This document shows positions 42,170-51,058 of a stretch of 64,000 nt of DNA, in pieces. This stretch comes from Hymenobacter armeniacus. Lineage in GTDB: Bacteria > Bacteroidota > Bacteroidia > Cytophagales > Hymenobacteraceae. How positions within the stretch are numbered: position 1 is the first letter of the stretch; each line of letters begins with the position of its first letter. Below the pieces are notes generated by a model. That model was not told where the DNA came from. It saw nothing but the letters and a program-made list of their open reading frames with translations, and made no database searches. Both the position numbers and the translations under genes were made by a program. The DNA lies in contig NZ_JACXAC010000004.1 of assembly GCF_014699055.1 (NCBI RefSeq), forward strand, positions 434,001 through 498,000, given 5' to 3'.

Positions 42170-45100
42170 TTAAAAACCAACCGTGAGGCCGCCCGTGAAC
42201 ACTCGGATACCGGGGTAGCTGCTTTGGTCGAGGCCAGGCGTGATGAGCGAGCCGCCGTTGATGCTCGTTTCGGGGTCGTAGCCGGGGTAGCGGGTGAAGG
42301 TGAACAGGTTCTGCCCGGTGGCGTACAGGCGCAGGCTCTGCAGCTTCACGCGTTTGAGCAGGGTGGCCGGCACCGTGTAGCCCACCGTCAGGTTGCGCAC
42401 CCGCAGAAACGAGCCGTCGTACACCTGCCGGTCGGTCAGCTGGGTACCGGGGTTGTAGCCGCCGGCGGCGATGCGCGGCCAGCGTGTTTCTACGTCGGGG
42501 GCGTCGGGGCTCCAGGTGTTTTTGTAGAACTCGCGGGTGATGTTGGTGCCGTTGCTGGCCAGCGTGTAAAACTGGCGGATGTTGCCCTGAATGATGTCGC
42601 GGCCCTGCACGCCCTGCAGGCTGAGGCTCAAGTCGAACGCCTTGTAGGTGAAGGTCTGGTTGAGGCCGTAGAGGAAATCGGGCACGCCCTTGCCGATTTT
42701 CACCCGGTCGCTTTCGTTGATGATGCCGTCGCCGTTCTGGTCCTTGATAATCCAGTTGCCGAGGCCCCGGATGCCGGCGTAGGGGTAGGCGTCAAGGTCT
42801 GCCTGGTTTTTGTACACGCCGAGCACCTGAAAGCCGTACATGTTGCCCAGCGGCTCGCCCACAATCAACTGGTAGGAGTTGTTCCAGCCAAACACCGACG
42901 CCTCGGGCGGCAGCGAGGTCACCCCGCCCAGGTCGAGCACCTTGGTGCGGTTACCGGAAATGTTGCCGTTGATGGTCCAGCGCACCGGGCCCAGGTTGAC
43001 GGTGGTGCCGAGGGCCAGCTCCAGGCCGCGGTTGCGCAGCCCGCCGATGTTGGTGCGGTACGAAGTGGCGAAGCCAAACGCGCCGGGCAAGGTCTGGTTC
43101 AGCAGCATGCCGGTGGTTTCGCGGTTATAGTAGTCCAGCGTCAGCGTGATTTTATCGCCAAAGAAGCCGGCGTCGATGCCCAAATCGGTCTGCTGGTTTT
43201 TCTCCCAGGTCAGGTTGGGGTTGCCCAGGCCGCGTTGGATGTAGCCGTACGTCCGCACGCCGCTGAAGCTGTAGTTGCTGCCGGCCATGGTGTTCAGGTA
43301 GTTGAACGAGCCGATGTTGGCATTCCCCGTCTGCCCGATGCTGGCCCGGAATTTCAACTCGTTCATCACCGGCTTGATGCCCTGCCAGAACCCTTCCTCG
43401 CTCACGCGCCAGCCCAGCGACGCCGACGGAAACACGGCATAGGGGTTGTTCGGCCCGAAGCGCGATGAGCCATCGGTGCGCAGCGCCGCCGACAACAGGT
43501 ACTTCTTCTTGAAATCGTACGTCAAACGTCCACCGTAGCTCCGAAAGGCGTTTTGGTCGTAGGTCAACTCACCAATCCGGTCGGGCGAACCCAACGGGTT
43601 TTCGAGCAAATTCGTGGTGACGGTGCCCGGCCGCGCGGAAGTGGCCGTGTTGCGGGCCCGAAACTTCTGCAGCGAAAACAGTCCCAGCAATCCAAAATGG
43701 TGGTCGCCCACCTGCTTGTCGTAGGTGGCCGTGTTTTCCCACAGGAAGTCAATTGCCTGGTTCGAGCTTTCGCGGGCATACACTGAGCTCAGCACCGGTG
43801 TAGAAAGGTTGGCACCGCGGGCTGCTTCCGAGGCCATGGTGGCCGGAATATAGGCCGACTGATTGTCGGTGGTGAGGGTGCCGCCGCCGGCCGTTTTTAG
43901 GCGCAGCCCCGGCAGCGGCGACCATTCCAGGAAGGTGTTGGCAAACACCCGGTAGCTGGTGAACGTGTTCTGGTTCAGGTCCACCGTTTGGCGGGGGTTG
44001 AAGACGTTGTCGGTATAGAATTTCGTGTTGTTGGCGCCAATGACCTGGTTGACGGGCGTGCCGTAGTCGCCGTTGGCGATGAACACGGGCAGCGCGGGCG
44101 ACTGCAGCAAGGCCAGCGAGGTGGCGTTGGGCACGGCCCGGGTGCCGTTGTTGGCCGAGCCGCCCGACTGGTTGTAGGCCCCGTTGGCCGCCTGCCGGTC
44201 CTGAATGCCCAGCGACGGCGCCACCGACACCCCAATTTTCAGCTTGGAGGTAAGGTTGGCGTCCAGGTTGAAGCGCAGGTTGAACCGGTCGTACGACGAA
44301 CCCAACAGCACGCCGTCCTGCTTAAAATAGGCCCCGGAAACGTTGAAGCGGGCCTTTTCCGTGCCACCCGAAGCGGTCAGCTGCACGTTGCGAATCACGG
44401 CGTCGCGGTAGATTTCGTCTTGCCAATCGGTATCGGGCAGGCTGCCGGGGTCGTTCAAAAAAACAGGAGGCAGCGCGCCCGGCGCGTTGGGGAAGGCCGC
44501 TTGCCGCGCCCGGTCCTTCTGCCAGTCGATGTATTCGTCGCGGTGCAGCACGTCCAGCTTTTTGGAGATGCGCTGAATGCCCGTGTAGCTCGACAGCGCG
44601 AAGCGCGTCTGGCCCGACTTGCCGCGCTTCGTGGTCACAATCACCACGCCGTTGGCCGCCCGCGACCCGTAGATAGCCGTTGAAGCGGCATCTTTCAGCA
44701 CCGAGATGTTGTCGATGTCGTTGGGGTTGATGAGGTTAAATTGGGCCGCGTCCTGCAGCGGGTAGCCATCCACCACGTACAGTGGGTCGGAGGACGTGCC
44801 CAGCGAGGTGCCGCCCCGGATGACGATGGTCGGCGGGGCGCCCGGCGCCCCGCCCTGGTCCGATTGCACGGCCACGCCCGGCGCCAGCGCCGCCAGCGCC
44901 TCGCCCGGCGTGGCCACGGTCTGCCGGCCAATGGCCTCGCCGTCGATTTGCGTCACGGCCGACGTCAGCGTTTTCTGCGACTGCTCGCCGTAGGCAATCA
45001 CCACCACTTCGTTGAGCTTCTGCGCGTCCTCGCGCAAGGTCACGCTGATGTCGGTGCGGCCGCCCACCGGCACGTCCTGCGGCGCAAACCCGATGTAGCT

Positions 45101-45391
45101 GATGCTCAGCACCGGGTTGGTCACGGTGCTGGGGATGGTGAGGGCAAAGGTGCCGTCGCTGCCCGTGGAGGCGCCGATGGTGGTGCCCTTCACCACCACG
45201 GTCACGCCGGGCAGGGCGCTGCCTTTGTCATCTACCACGCGGCCTTTCACGGTGATGTCGGCCAGCACAGTGGCCGAGACGGGGCTGGCGGCGGAGGCCG
45301 GGTTGGCGGCCAGTGCCGCGCCCGCCACGGGCAGCAGCAGCAGCGAAGCAGCCGCCCCACGCAAGCGAGCAGACGGTAAAAAATGATTCAT
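42170..45391 (-). CDS. SusC/RagA-type TonB-dependent outer membrane transporter (third)
   Basis: This 1073-residue outer-membrane transporter has a signal peptide (to about 37), a carboxypeptidase-like domain (VKGRVVDDKGSALPGVTVVVKG, about 48-120) and a TonB-box-like NEVVVIAYGEQ. The plug has VIRGGTSLG, YVVDGYPLQD and ISVLKDAASTAIYGSRAANGV, and the beta barrel ends FTGGLTVGF. Unlike the second SusC of the first locus it has the complete N-terminal domain. It imports oligosaccharides together with the SusD encoded just downstream. Expression should start at promoter copy U2, whose TTTG lies 166 bp before the start codon, which gives a long leader. Confidence 0.95.
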   Translation of the reverse strand: MNHFLPSARLRGAAASLLLLPVAGAALAANPASAASPVSATVLADITVKGRVVDDKGSALPGVTVVVKGTTIGASTGSDGTFALTIPSTVTNPVLSISYIGFAPQDVPVGGRTDISVTLREDAQKLNEVVVIAYGEQSQKTLTSAVTQIDGEAIGRQTVATPGEALAALAPGVAVQSDQGGAPGAPPTIVIRGGTSLGTSSDPLYVVDGYPLQDAAQFNLINPNDIDNISVLKDAASTAIYGSRAANGVVIVTTKRGKSGQTRFALSSYTGIQRISKKLDVLHRDEYIDWQKDRARQAAFPNAPGALPPVFLNDPGSLPDTDWQDEIYRDAVIRNVQLTASGGTEKARFNVSGAYFKQDGVLLGSSYDRFNLRFNLDANLTSKLKIGVSVAPSLGIQDRQAANGAYNQSGGSANNGTRAVPNATSLALLQSPALPVFIANGDYGTPVNQVIGANNTKFYTDNVFNPRQTVDLNQNTFTSYRVFANTFLEWSPLPGLRLKTAGGGTLTTDNQSAYIPATMASEAARGANLSTPVLSSVYARESSNQAIDFLWENTATYDKQVGDHHFGLLGLFSLQKFRARNTATSARPGTVTTNLLENPLGSPDRIGELTYDQNAFRSYGGRLTYDFKKKYLLSAALRTDGSSRFGPNNPYAVFPSASLGWRVSEEGFWQGIKPVMNELKFRASIGQTGNANIGSFNYLNTMAGSNYSFSGVRTYGYIQRGLGNPNLTWEKNQQTDLGIDAGFFGDKITLTLDYYNRETTGMLLNQTLPGAFGFATSYRTNIGGLRNRGLELALGTTVNLGPVRWTINGNISGNRTKVLDLGGVTSLPPEASVFGWNNSYQLIVGEPLGNMYGFQVLGVYKNQADLDAYPYAGIRGLGNWIIKDQNGDGIINESDRVKIGKGVPDFLYGLNQTFTYKAFDLSLSLQGVQGRDIIQGNIRQFYTLASNGTNITREFYKNTWSPDAPDVETRWPRIAAGGYNPGTQLTDRQVYDGSFLRVRNLTVGYTVPATLLKRVKLQSLRLYATGQNLFTFTRYPGYDPETSINGGSLITPGLDQSSYPGIRVFTGGLTVGF

Positions 45392-45556
45392 ATGCGAAAT
45401 GAGAATGGGTGGGATTGCAAAAAAAAGACGACTGAAACCGGCACTAGCTCAACCACGAAAACCACGGTTTCCAAGGCCACTGCGGAATGGAAAAGCAGCT
45501 CTTGCAGCAGCTGGCTTTTCCATTCCTTCAGCGTGTTCAATGAGGAGTTAGCGTAT

Positions 45557-45723
45557 CAAAGGTCCATGGTGAAATCCCCATTCTCTTTCTCATTTTTAAC
45601 AGATGTTGTTCAAATGAGATTTATTTATTAATTTATTGATTGCCAATGTTATGGTTACTGAAAATTCAAAATGGTGAGGAGCTGATTTTCATTTTTAGCA
45701 CGCGGCTGTCACAATATTTTTAG
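45557..45723 (-). promoter_or_regulatory. Conserved A-box/B-box promoter, copy U2 (susC/susD)
   Basis: Read on the minus strand: A-box (45723-45687) CTAAAAATATTGTGACAG, seven bases, CTAAAAATGAAA; 84 bp; B-box (45602-45585) CTGTTAAAAATGAGAAAG, identical to that of U1; 24 bp; GACCTTTG with TTTG at 45560-45557. Same total of 167 bp as U1 and U3. The intervening 84 bp is A/T-rich and unlike the other copies. Confidence 0.87.
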
Positions 45724-45840
45724 CGGCCGCGCCCACTCACACGGGCACTTATACATCTTCCAGATGGGAGGTCGAGGAAGGAGAAAAGAAGGCGATGCCC
45801 GCGCGGGGAGCACCGAAAGCAGCGAAACTGCACCACGTCA

Positions 45841-45874
45841 AAAGGCCCCGAAGCAGCGCTGCTTCGGGGCCTTT
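45841..45874 (-). terminator. Perfect 34-bp palindromic terminator
   Basis: AAAGGCCCCGAAGCAGC is followed immediately by its exact reverse complement. It lies 64 bp past the minus-strand stop of the beta-helix gene (45938) and before A-box U2, so it separates that operon from the susC promoter. Confidence 0.85.
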
Positions 45875-45937
45875 CAGTTGCTCAAAATGGCATCTCGATT
45901 TGTTTCTTCAGAGCCTCAACCACTCGAGGAGCCTGCC

Positions 45938-47575
45938 TCATTTAAGCAACTTCAGCCTTCTTGCTAGCTGGTCTAAATAAAGGGATTTGGGTAGCAAGGA
46001 TTCGCCTTTGCCGATGCCTTCTTTGAAGTCCTCGGGGGCCGAATCGTAGTTGTATTCTTTTATCTTACCGGCCGTTGGCGAAGTTTTAACGGCACTGGCC
46101 GGGCCACTGGTGCCAATGACGTAGCCCCAGCCAAACTGCTCGGAATCGATTACATAAGGTGACTTCGCCGGGTAGGCTTCGCCCACCGTGTTCCAGTACA
46201 CACTTTGGGTAGTGGGGTAGCCGTGCATTTCCGGCAGGGTGCCCCAGGGCCGGAATTTGGCCTCTAAAAAATCCTTGTTCAGCGTCGTGTTGTCAAACAG
46301 ATTGGCCATGCTCAGGTGCATGTGGAAATCACTGGCCAGCGTCGAGTTTTCGCCCCGGCAGCGCAGAATGACGTTGCCATTGCTCCGCATCGATTTGAAA
46401 TCATAATTGTGGCGGGCATACGCGGCAAAGCAGTTCCGGATAAGGCAATCATTGGAAGCCAGCGTGTACATGTAGCCATTGCCGCCTTCGCCCAGGTACT
46501 GGGCTTTCTGAAAGGAACACGCGTCCACCGTCACAAACCGGGAGTTCTGCAGCAACACCCCGCTGGAAACCAGGTGGATATCGTCTTTATTCTCGTCCGG
46601 CTTGTAAGTGCTGACATTTCTAATCCAGCAGTTGATGGCGCTGTTTATCATGATTAGGTGAGCACCGTGTACCTCGTAAGCAGCAGTCCCCTTCGTATTG
46701 AAATCCAGGCCTCCCAAGCCCGGCAGTGTTGATTGCCGGTTGGCAATGGAAAAACCCTCGATGCCAACCTCGCTCAGCACGGGCTGCACGTTGTACACCC
46801 GGGCGTTATCCCGCTTTTTGAGAAAATACCGGGTAGGGGCGTCAATCTGCAGGGTGTTTGCCTTTTTATCTATCGCCGTGATGTAGCGGTAAAAGAGGGT
46901 GCCAACCAGCGAGGGTTCCCACAGGTTGTCCATGTTATGCTCCGTGATAAACTCTTTGGTAACATCAGTTCGCAGAACTATCCAGTCCCCCACTTTAAAA
47001 TCCTGAACGGAGGAAACCGGAATGGTTTGAGTAGGCAGCAACAAGTCTTGGGCTATGCTCACTGCCTTGCTTTCGGGGCTCAGCCAATTGCCTCCGGCGG
47101 TTGGCTTGGCCTGGATGACGGCGGTATTTCGCACATCGGAATTGTCATTAAAAATGAACGTCTGGCCGATGCCTGCACCCCTTAATACCACGTTGCTGTA
47201 GCTTATCTTCAAGGGGTTGGCCTTGGCAGCCGAAACGTCAATCCGATATTTCCCCGCCGGCAAATAGACCACCCCGCCGCCGCGCTGGCCCACATCATTC
47301 AGCGCTTTTTGAATTGTGGCCGTCACATCCTCTTTGCCCGAATTATCTGCTGCATAAGGCGCTTTGGTGACGTCTACTGTGTTCTTTTTTATGTCAGGAA
47401 GCGCCCGCTCACCCCGATGATAGCCGGCATAGGAGAAATCGTGCAGGAACCGGCCTTCGCTGTCCTGCATTCCCGGCTTCCAGTTTGAGGGATATAAGCT
47501 GCTGCGCCATTCCTGGCAAAAAGCCGAATGAGCAGTAAGCAGAAAAACGGCCAGGAGAACGGAAGGCTTATTCAT
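45938..47575 (-). CDS. Secreted right-handed beta-helix protein, pectate lyase superfamily
   Basis: This is a 545-residue protein with a signal peptide (1-20, ending SAFCQ). The segment DVTATIQKALNDVGQRGGGVVYLPAGKYRI is the usual start of Pectate_lyase_3 parallel beta-helices (AIQxAxxxAxxxGGGxVxxPxG). Later come regular helix rungs (NVVLRGAG, VGIEGFSI, SGVLLQNSRFVTVDACSF, SNDCLIRNCFAAYARHNYDFKS). The final 80 residues leave the helix and are Lys/Glu-rich. The enzyme could be a lyase or a hydrolase; no catalytic residues are certain. It is the third gene of a minus-strand unit (49577 to 45938) with 21 bp to GH105, which typically finishes products of such lyases. Confidence 0.85.
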   Translation of the reverse strand: MNKPSVLLAVFLLTAHSAFCQEWRSSLYPSNWKPGMQDSEGRFLHDFSYAGYHRGERALPDIKKNTVDVTKAPYAADNSGKEDVTATIQKALNDVGQRGGGVVYLPAGKYRIDVSAAKANPLKISYSNVVLRGAGIGQTFIFNDNSDVRNTAVIQAKPTAGGNWLSPESKAVSIAQDLLLPTQTIPVSSVQDFKVGDWIVLRTDVTKEFITEHNMDNLWEPSLVGTLFYRYITAIDKKANTLQIDAPTRYFLKKRDNARVYNVQPVLSEVGIEGFSIANRQSTLPGLGGLDFNTKGTAAYEVHGAHLIMINSAINCWIRNVSTYKPDENKDDIHLVSSGVLLQNSRFVTVDACSFQKAQYLGEGGNGYMYTLASNDCLIRNCFAAYARHNYDFKSMRSNGNVILRCRGENSTLASDFHMHLSMANLFDNTTLNKDFLEAKFRPWGTLPEMHGYPTTQSVYWNTVGEAYPAKSPYVIDSEQFGWGYVIGTSGPASAVKTSPTAGKIKEYNYDSAPEDFKEGIGKGESLLPKSLYLDQLARRLKLLK

Positions 47576-47596
47576 GAATTGGTGCGGCTTGGCAGT

Positions 47597-48697
47597 TTAT
47601 TTTAGTTTCAGCACTTCGCTGCCCGCCAATAGAAATGCGCCCGTGCCGTAGTTCTGCCAGCTGTCAGCCGTCGCCGGGCGCGGGTCGAAGCCAATGTTTT
47701 GGACGAAACCAACCATGCCGTCGGGTTTTTGCATTTTCAATAAGGCGGGCCAAGCCTTCGCTACCACGGGCCTGAAATCGGCCGGATTGAGCAGGCCGTT
47801 GTTGATGCCCCAGGCAATGCCGTAGGTGAAGAAGCCGCTGCCGCTGGTTTCGGTGTGGTCGTAAGACTCGGGGGAGAGCAGGCTGGTGGTCCACATCCCG
47901 TCGGGCTGTTGCAGGGTCTTCACTTTGGTGGCCATTTCCCTGAAAAGCTGCTCAAAAAAAGGACGGTGCGCGTCGTCTTTCGGCAGGTCCTGCAGGATTA
48001 GAGCCAAGCCGCCCAGTACCCAGCCGTTTCCCCGGGACCAGAATATCTTTTTGCCGTTTTTCTCTTTCCTATCGGTGCTGGCGCCCGTCCACAAAAACCG
48101 GTCGTCTCGGGCAAAAAGGTGCTCTTCTTTATCGTAGAGCAGGTCATAGGTTTCTTTGTAGTGCCGGTACATGTCGTCCAGCAGCACGGGGTTATTGTTC
48201 CGTTTGGCCAGCACCGTGAAAACCGGCGGCGCCATGAAAAGCGCATCGCACCACCACCACAACGGTTTGGTGCGTTGCTGCTCCTGCTGATAAGCCAAAT
48301 GCTTTTTGATGAAGTCTTCGGTCGGCACTAGGTTGGCGTCTTTTTCGCCAAGGGCTGCCAGATACAAGTACGCGTAGCTGATGGCCACGTCATCGGCGCT
48401 GTTGATGCGGATATAGGTTTGCCATTCATTTTTCCGGGCCATTGCTTGCAGAGCCTGCAAAAAATCAGCGTCGCCGGTGGCCTGATGAGCTTTCACAACT
48501 CCAGTATAGTAAGCCCCATTGGTCCAGTCTTTGGTCGACTTTTCGACAATTGGATGTGCCTCTTGCCACGCCAGAGCTCTAAGCATTGCCTTTTTCGTGT
48601 TGGAAGCAGTTCCGATTCCACCTGCACTTTTTGCAGTAGTGCATGCTTGTGTGAAAAAGATTGCTGCGAACAAGGAACAGATTAGAAGAAATCTCAT
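47597..48697 (-). CDS. GH105-type unsaturated uronyl hydrolase (lipoprotein)
   Basis: This 366-residue protein has a lipoprotein signal (FFTQACTT, cysteine 19). It has an alpha6/alpha6 barrel of the GH88/GH105 clan. The segments WWWCDALFMAPPVF (active-site Asp), FWSRGNGWVLGGLALILQ and TSGSGFFTYGIAWGINNG match unsaturated rhamnogalacturonyl hydrolases (GH105) rather than the GH88 protein at 38783. It removes the unsaturated uronic acid from lyase products. It lies 52 bp after the jelly-roll lipoprotein gene and 21 bp before the beta-helix gene. Base composition is lower in G+C than in the flanking loci, suggesting a different origin. Confidence 0.92.
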   Translation of the reverse strand: MRFLLICSLFAAIFFTQACTTAKSAGGIGTASNTKKAMLRALAWQEAHPIVEKSTKDWTNGAYYTGVVKAHQATGDADFLQALQAMARKNEWQTYIRINSADDVAISYAYLYLAALGEKDANLVPTEDFIKKHLAYQQEQQRTKPLWWWCDALFMAPPVFTVLAKRNNNPVLLDDMYRHYKETYDLLYDKEEHLFARDDRFLWTGASTDRKEKNGKKIFWSRGNGWVLGGLALILQDLPKDDAHRPFFEQLFREMATKVKTLQQPDGMWTTSLLSPESYDHTETSGSGFFTYGIAWGINNGLLNPADFRPVVAKAWPALLKMQKPDGMVGFVQNIGFDPRPATADSWQNYGTGAFLLAGSEVLKLK

Positions 48698-48749
48698 TAT
48701 GATTGAATTTGGCTCGGGTGGACGGGGGTGGGCGTTGGCAATCTGCTGA

Positions 48750-49577
48750 TTACTGCAGCCTCCCGGCGGCGTTTTCTAAGACCACATTGGAGAGAATGGC
48801 GGTATCTATTTTATCCGGAATGTGTGAGCAGAAGCCGATGCCCACGTAAAACGGCTCTTTGAAGGTGAGCTTAATGGGGTCGCCTAATTGGTGCATGGGT
48901 TCGCCATTGAGGCTAATGAACATGGCGTAGTTTTCGCCGCGCTTTTCTAGCCCGATGCGCATGGCGCTTTTCTCCGGGACTTTCATTTGCAACACCTTCG
49001 TGTTTTTCTCCGGTCGCCAGGCCAGGTGCATCAGGCCCGCGCCGTGACGGGCTACCATGGCTTCTTCGGAGTCATCGTCCAGGCTTTGCCGGATAATCAC
49101 GACCGCCTTTCTGTCGAAAAAGCCTTCGGCATTGGGGAATTTGACATCAGCAGCCAACGATACGTCGCCCGACATCTTCTTCCACAGAAAGCGGAATTCA
49201 TCTCGGGTGTACCAGATGTTGTAACCGGCCGAATTAATGGTGTATTCCTTCGTAGTCGGTTCAAAACTGGAGTTTCCGGGCACCAGTGATGCGCCCACGT
49301 CGCTCTGGCCATCGAAAATGCCAATGTGCCGGTTTGACGTTTTGGTGGCCCGGTGAAAATCGGCCGGCGGAGGGACCTGCTTGTGCGTGGATGAACCGGG
49401 CAATGCCCAATCCGGCACAACCGGTTTCGTTGCTGCCGTTTGGGAATCACCAACCTTGCATGATACAATGCAGCCCATAGCAATCGAAGCCAAGATGATT
49501 AATGCATTGTTTTTGTTGTTGTAGAGATTTAAACCACCGTTGCGCCTTTCTCTCAGCACTTTCAATAGGTTTTTCAT
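48750..49577 (-). CDS. Jelly-roll lipoprotein, DUF1349-like
   Basis: This 275-residue protein has an unusually long positively charged N terminus before a lipoprotein signal (GCIVSCKVG, cysteine about 40). A start closer to the signal is therefore possible, although the in-frame ATG at 49577 is the first. The body is a beta sandwich of the DUF1349/3-keto-disaccharide hydrolase-like type: GIFDGQSDVGASLVPG, YNIWYTRDEFRFLWKKMSGD, RKAVVIIRQSLDDDSEEAM and FYVGIGFCSHIPD. Similar domains occur next to glycan enzymes and may bind sugar. It is the first gene of the unit with GH105 and the beta-helix protein, and sits just after an IS1 relic that may have separated it from its original promoter. Confidence 0.75.
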   Translation of the reverse strand: MKNLLKVLRERRNGGLNLYNNKNNALIILASIAMGCIVSCKVGDSQTAATKPVVPDWALPGSSTHKQVPPPADFHRATKTSNRHIGIFDGQSDVGASLVPGNSSFEPTTKEYTINSAGYNIWYTRDEFRFLWKKMSGDVSLAADVKFPNAEGFFDRKAVVIIRQSLDDDSEEAMVARHGAGLMHLAWRPEKNTKVLQMKVPEKSAMRIGLEKRGENYAMFISLNGEPMHQLGDPIKLTFKEPFYVGIGFCSHIPDKIDTAILSNVVLENAAGRLQ

Positions 49578-49654
49578 GCGTTGCCGACGTTTATATGCTG
49601 CCTTAATTGGGCGATTAATGTCCTGATTTGTTGAATCAAGTCATTCAAAAAATA

Positions 49655-49972
49655 GGCGGTCTAAATCAGGATGGTTGTTGCAGAAGGTCGATGGCAACGA
49701 CTCCACATATGGGCGCCAACTATGGCCGCGCGCAACTTCATCGCAACGACCACGGCCACGCCTGTGGGCTTGCTCGCTGCCACTGATGACGGTAGCCACA
49801 CTGGCAAAAAAGGCGCAGGGAACCAGCCCAGCATCGTCGCGCCTACGGCCGAAAAAGCGCAGCAACAACGCTGGAAAGCCCTTGAACTGGCTGAAATGTG
49901 GACGGTTGTGGGTCCCAAACGGCGCAAGGTATGGCTGTGGTTGGCCGTCACGTGGCCTGGGTGTGGCGTCTG
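49655..49972 (+). mobile_element. Short relic of an IS1-family element
   Basis: GGCGGTCTAAAT at 49655-49666 resembles the inverted repeat of the IS1 element at 30173. The following DNA matches the middle of that element (ATGACGGTAGCCACACTGGC..., then the insB start encoding ALELAEMWTVVGPKRRKVW). The match stops near 49972 and no right end is seen, so internal and 3' parts are deleted. It lies upstream of the DUF1349-like gene. Confidence 0.7.
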
Positions 49973-49990
49973 GACAACCGCCGATTGCAC

Positions 49991-50042
49991 ATGAGTTTTA
50001 AGCACGAAAATCCTTATTAGCATTTTCGTGCTTAAGACTCAT
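49991..50042 (-). terminator. Hairpin terminator after the PL14-like lyase gene
   Basis: Two 21-bp arms (49991-50011 and 50022-50042, one mismatch) of sequence ATGAGTCTTAAGCACGAAAA type enclose a 10-base loop. It starts 6 bp beyond the minus-strand stop at 50049. A T tract is weak, so it may work mainly as a 3' end stabiliser. Confidence 0.7.
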
Positions 50043-50048
50043 ATGAAA

Positions 50049-50945
50049 TCATGGAGCAAGCTGATTCACTTTTACATCATCGTAAAAAATATCGCCAGCC
50101 GGGCCAGACCAACTGGTGTCATCCCCGCCCCTAAATGTATCAAACGATATTCTCGTTATTTTACGATAATTGTGGTCGTTGGTCCAGCGAATGTCAGGGA
50201 TGTTTGCTAGCTCGGTCCAAGTAGTAGCAGTACTCTTTTTGATGAGTATTTTTAAATAGCCATTCCTGTTGCTGTAGGTATTGCTTGTGACGTGTATATA
50301 AACGTTATACCACGCCCCTTTTTCCAATCCGTCGAATTGTTTGCTTTGTGGATTATCACCACAATGATATGCAGGGGTATTGGGCATATCGAAGTAATAC
50401 ACGTATGGCTTTATTGCGTGAGTTGTAGTGGATGTTCTTTTCCACATCAGCCTCACACTAGCTCCGTGCCCCGCCGTTGGAACATTGCAGGCACTGGCTC
50501 CGTCCCCAATCTCAAATCCCCAGCCAAGTTTTCCCCCTTCCGAAAAGGTGAAGGCAGGGTCAAACTTAAAGCTGTAACTCATATCGTAATCCGTACCATC
50601 GGATACATTGTTTGAAGCTACTAGCCCGTTGGTATACGAATAGCCGTCATCTAAATGGACGCGCAGGGAATTATCTATAATCCACTGTTTGCCTCCACGC
50701 CAATTGTCGGTTTTGGAATTATCTCCAAAATCTGCAGCGTATTCTGCAGCCGTGTATTCATGATTTGCAGCAGTAAACGTTTTTAGAGGAATGTTGCTAA
50801 AAATAGCATTGGACCGTACGGGGTCGATTTTATAATCCCCGTTTGTGGTCGTTTGCAGTGGATTGTCTTTTTCGCACGAGACCAGGAGAGCAGTTGCAAA
50901 CAACAGGCACACAGCCCCTTTTTGGGTGAATTTGGTTCGCTTCAT
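50049..50945 (-). CDS. Lipoprotein polysaccharide lyase-like protein (PL14-like)
   Basis: This 298-residue protein has a lipobox LLVSCEKD (cysteine 24). The C-terminal 200 residues form a jelly roll with KLGWGFEIGDG, RLMWKRTSTT, KGAWYNVYIHVT and the ending RISFDTFRGGDDTSW...IFYDDVKV. This order, in particular the FRGG-DD/W-D-V tail and the GWGFEIGDG loop, resembles alginate lyases of the PL14 group (fungal/mollusc type and bacterial relatives). Catalytic residues are not certain by eye. It is clearly richer in A/T than its neighbours. It starts 113 bp after the stop of the large glycosidase gene and may share its promoter U3; a hairpin terminator follows. Confidence 0.7.
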   Translation of the reverse strand: MKRTKFTQKGAVCLLFATALLVSCEKDNPLQTTTNGDYKIDPVRSNAIFSNIPLKTFTAANHEYTAAEYAADFGDNSKTDNWRGGKQWIIDNSLRVHLDDGYSYTNGLVASNNVSDGTDYDMSYSFKFDPAFTFSEGGKLGWGFEIGDGASACNVPTAGHGASVRLMWKRTSTTTHAIKPYVYYFDMPNTPAYHCGDNPQSKQFDGLEKGAWYNVYIHVTSNTYSNRNGYLKILIKKSTATTWTELANIPDIRWTNDHNYRKITRISFDTFRGGDDTSWSGPAGDIFYDDVKVNQLAP

Positions 50946-51058
50946 GACGAGTTGGTTTTTGGTTTGCGATTGAAATGGGAAAGGAAGGCCGGTTAACCGG
51001 CGTCGACGCCCGCTGATAAAGCCAGCACAAAGCAGTTCATCGGGCCTGCCCAGGCCAG

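Noticed and set aside
45764..45967. 67-codon plus-strand frame between the susC promoter and the beta-helix gene
   Set aside because: It runs through a perfect terminator palindrome and into the minus-strand gene end; no domain or convincing start.
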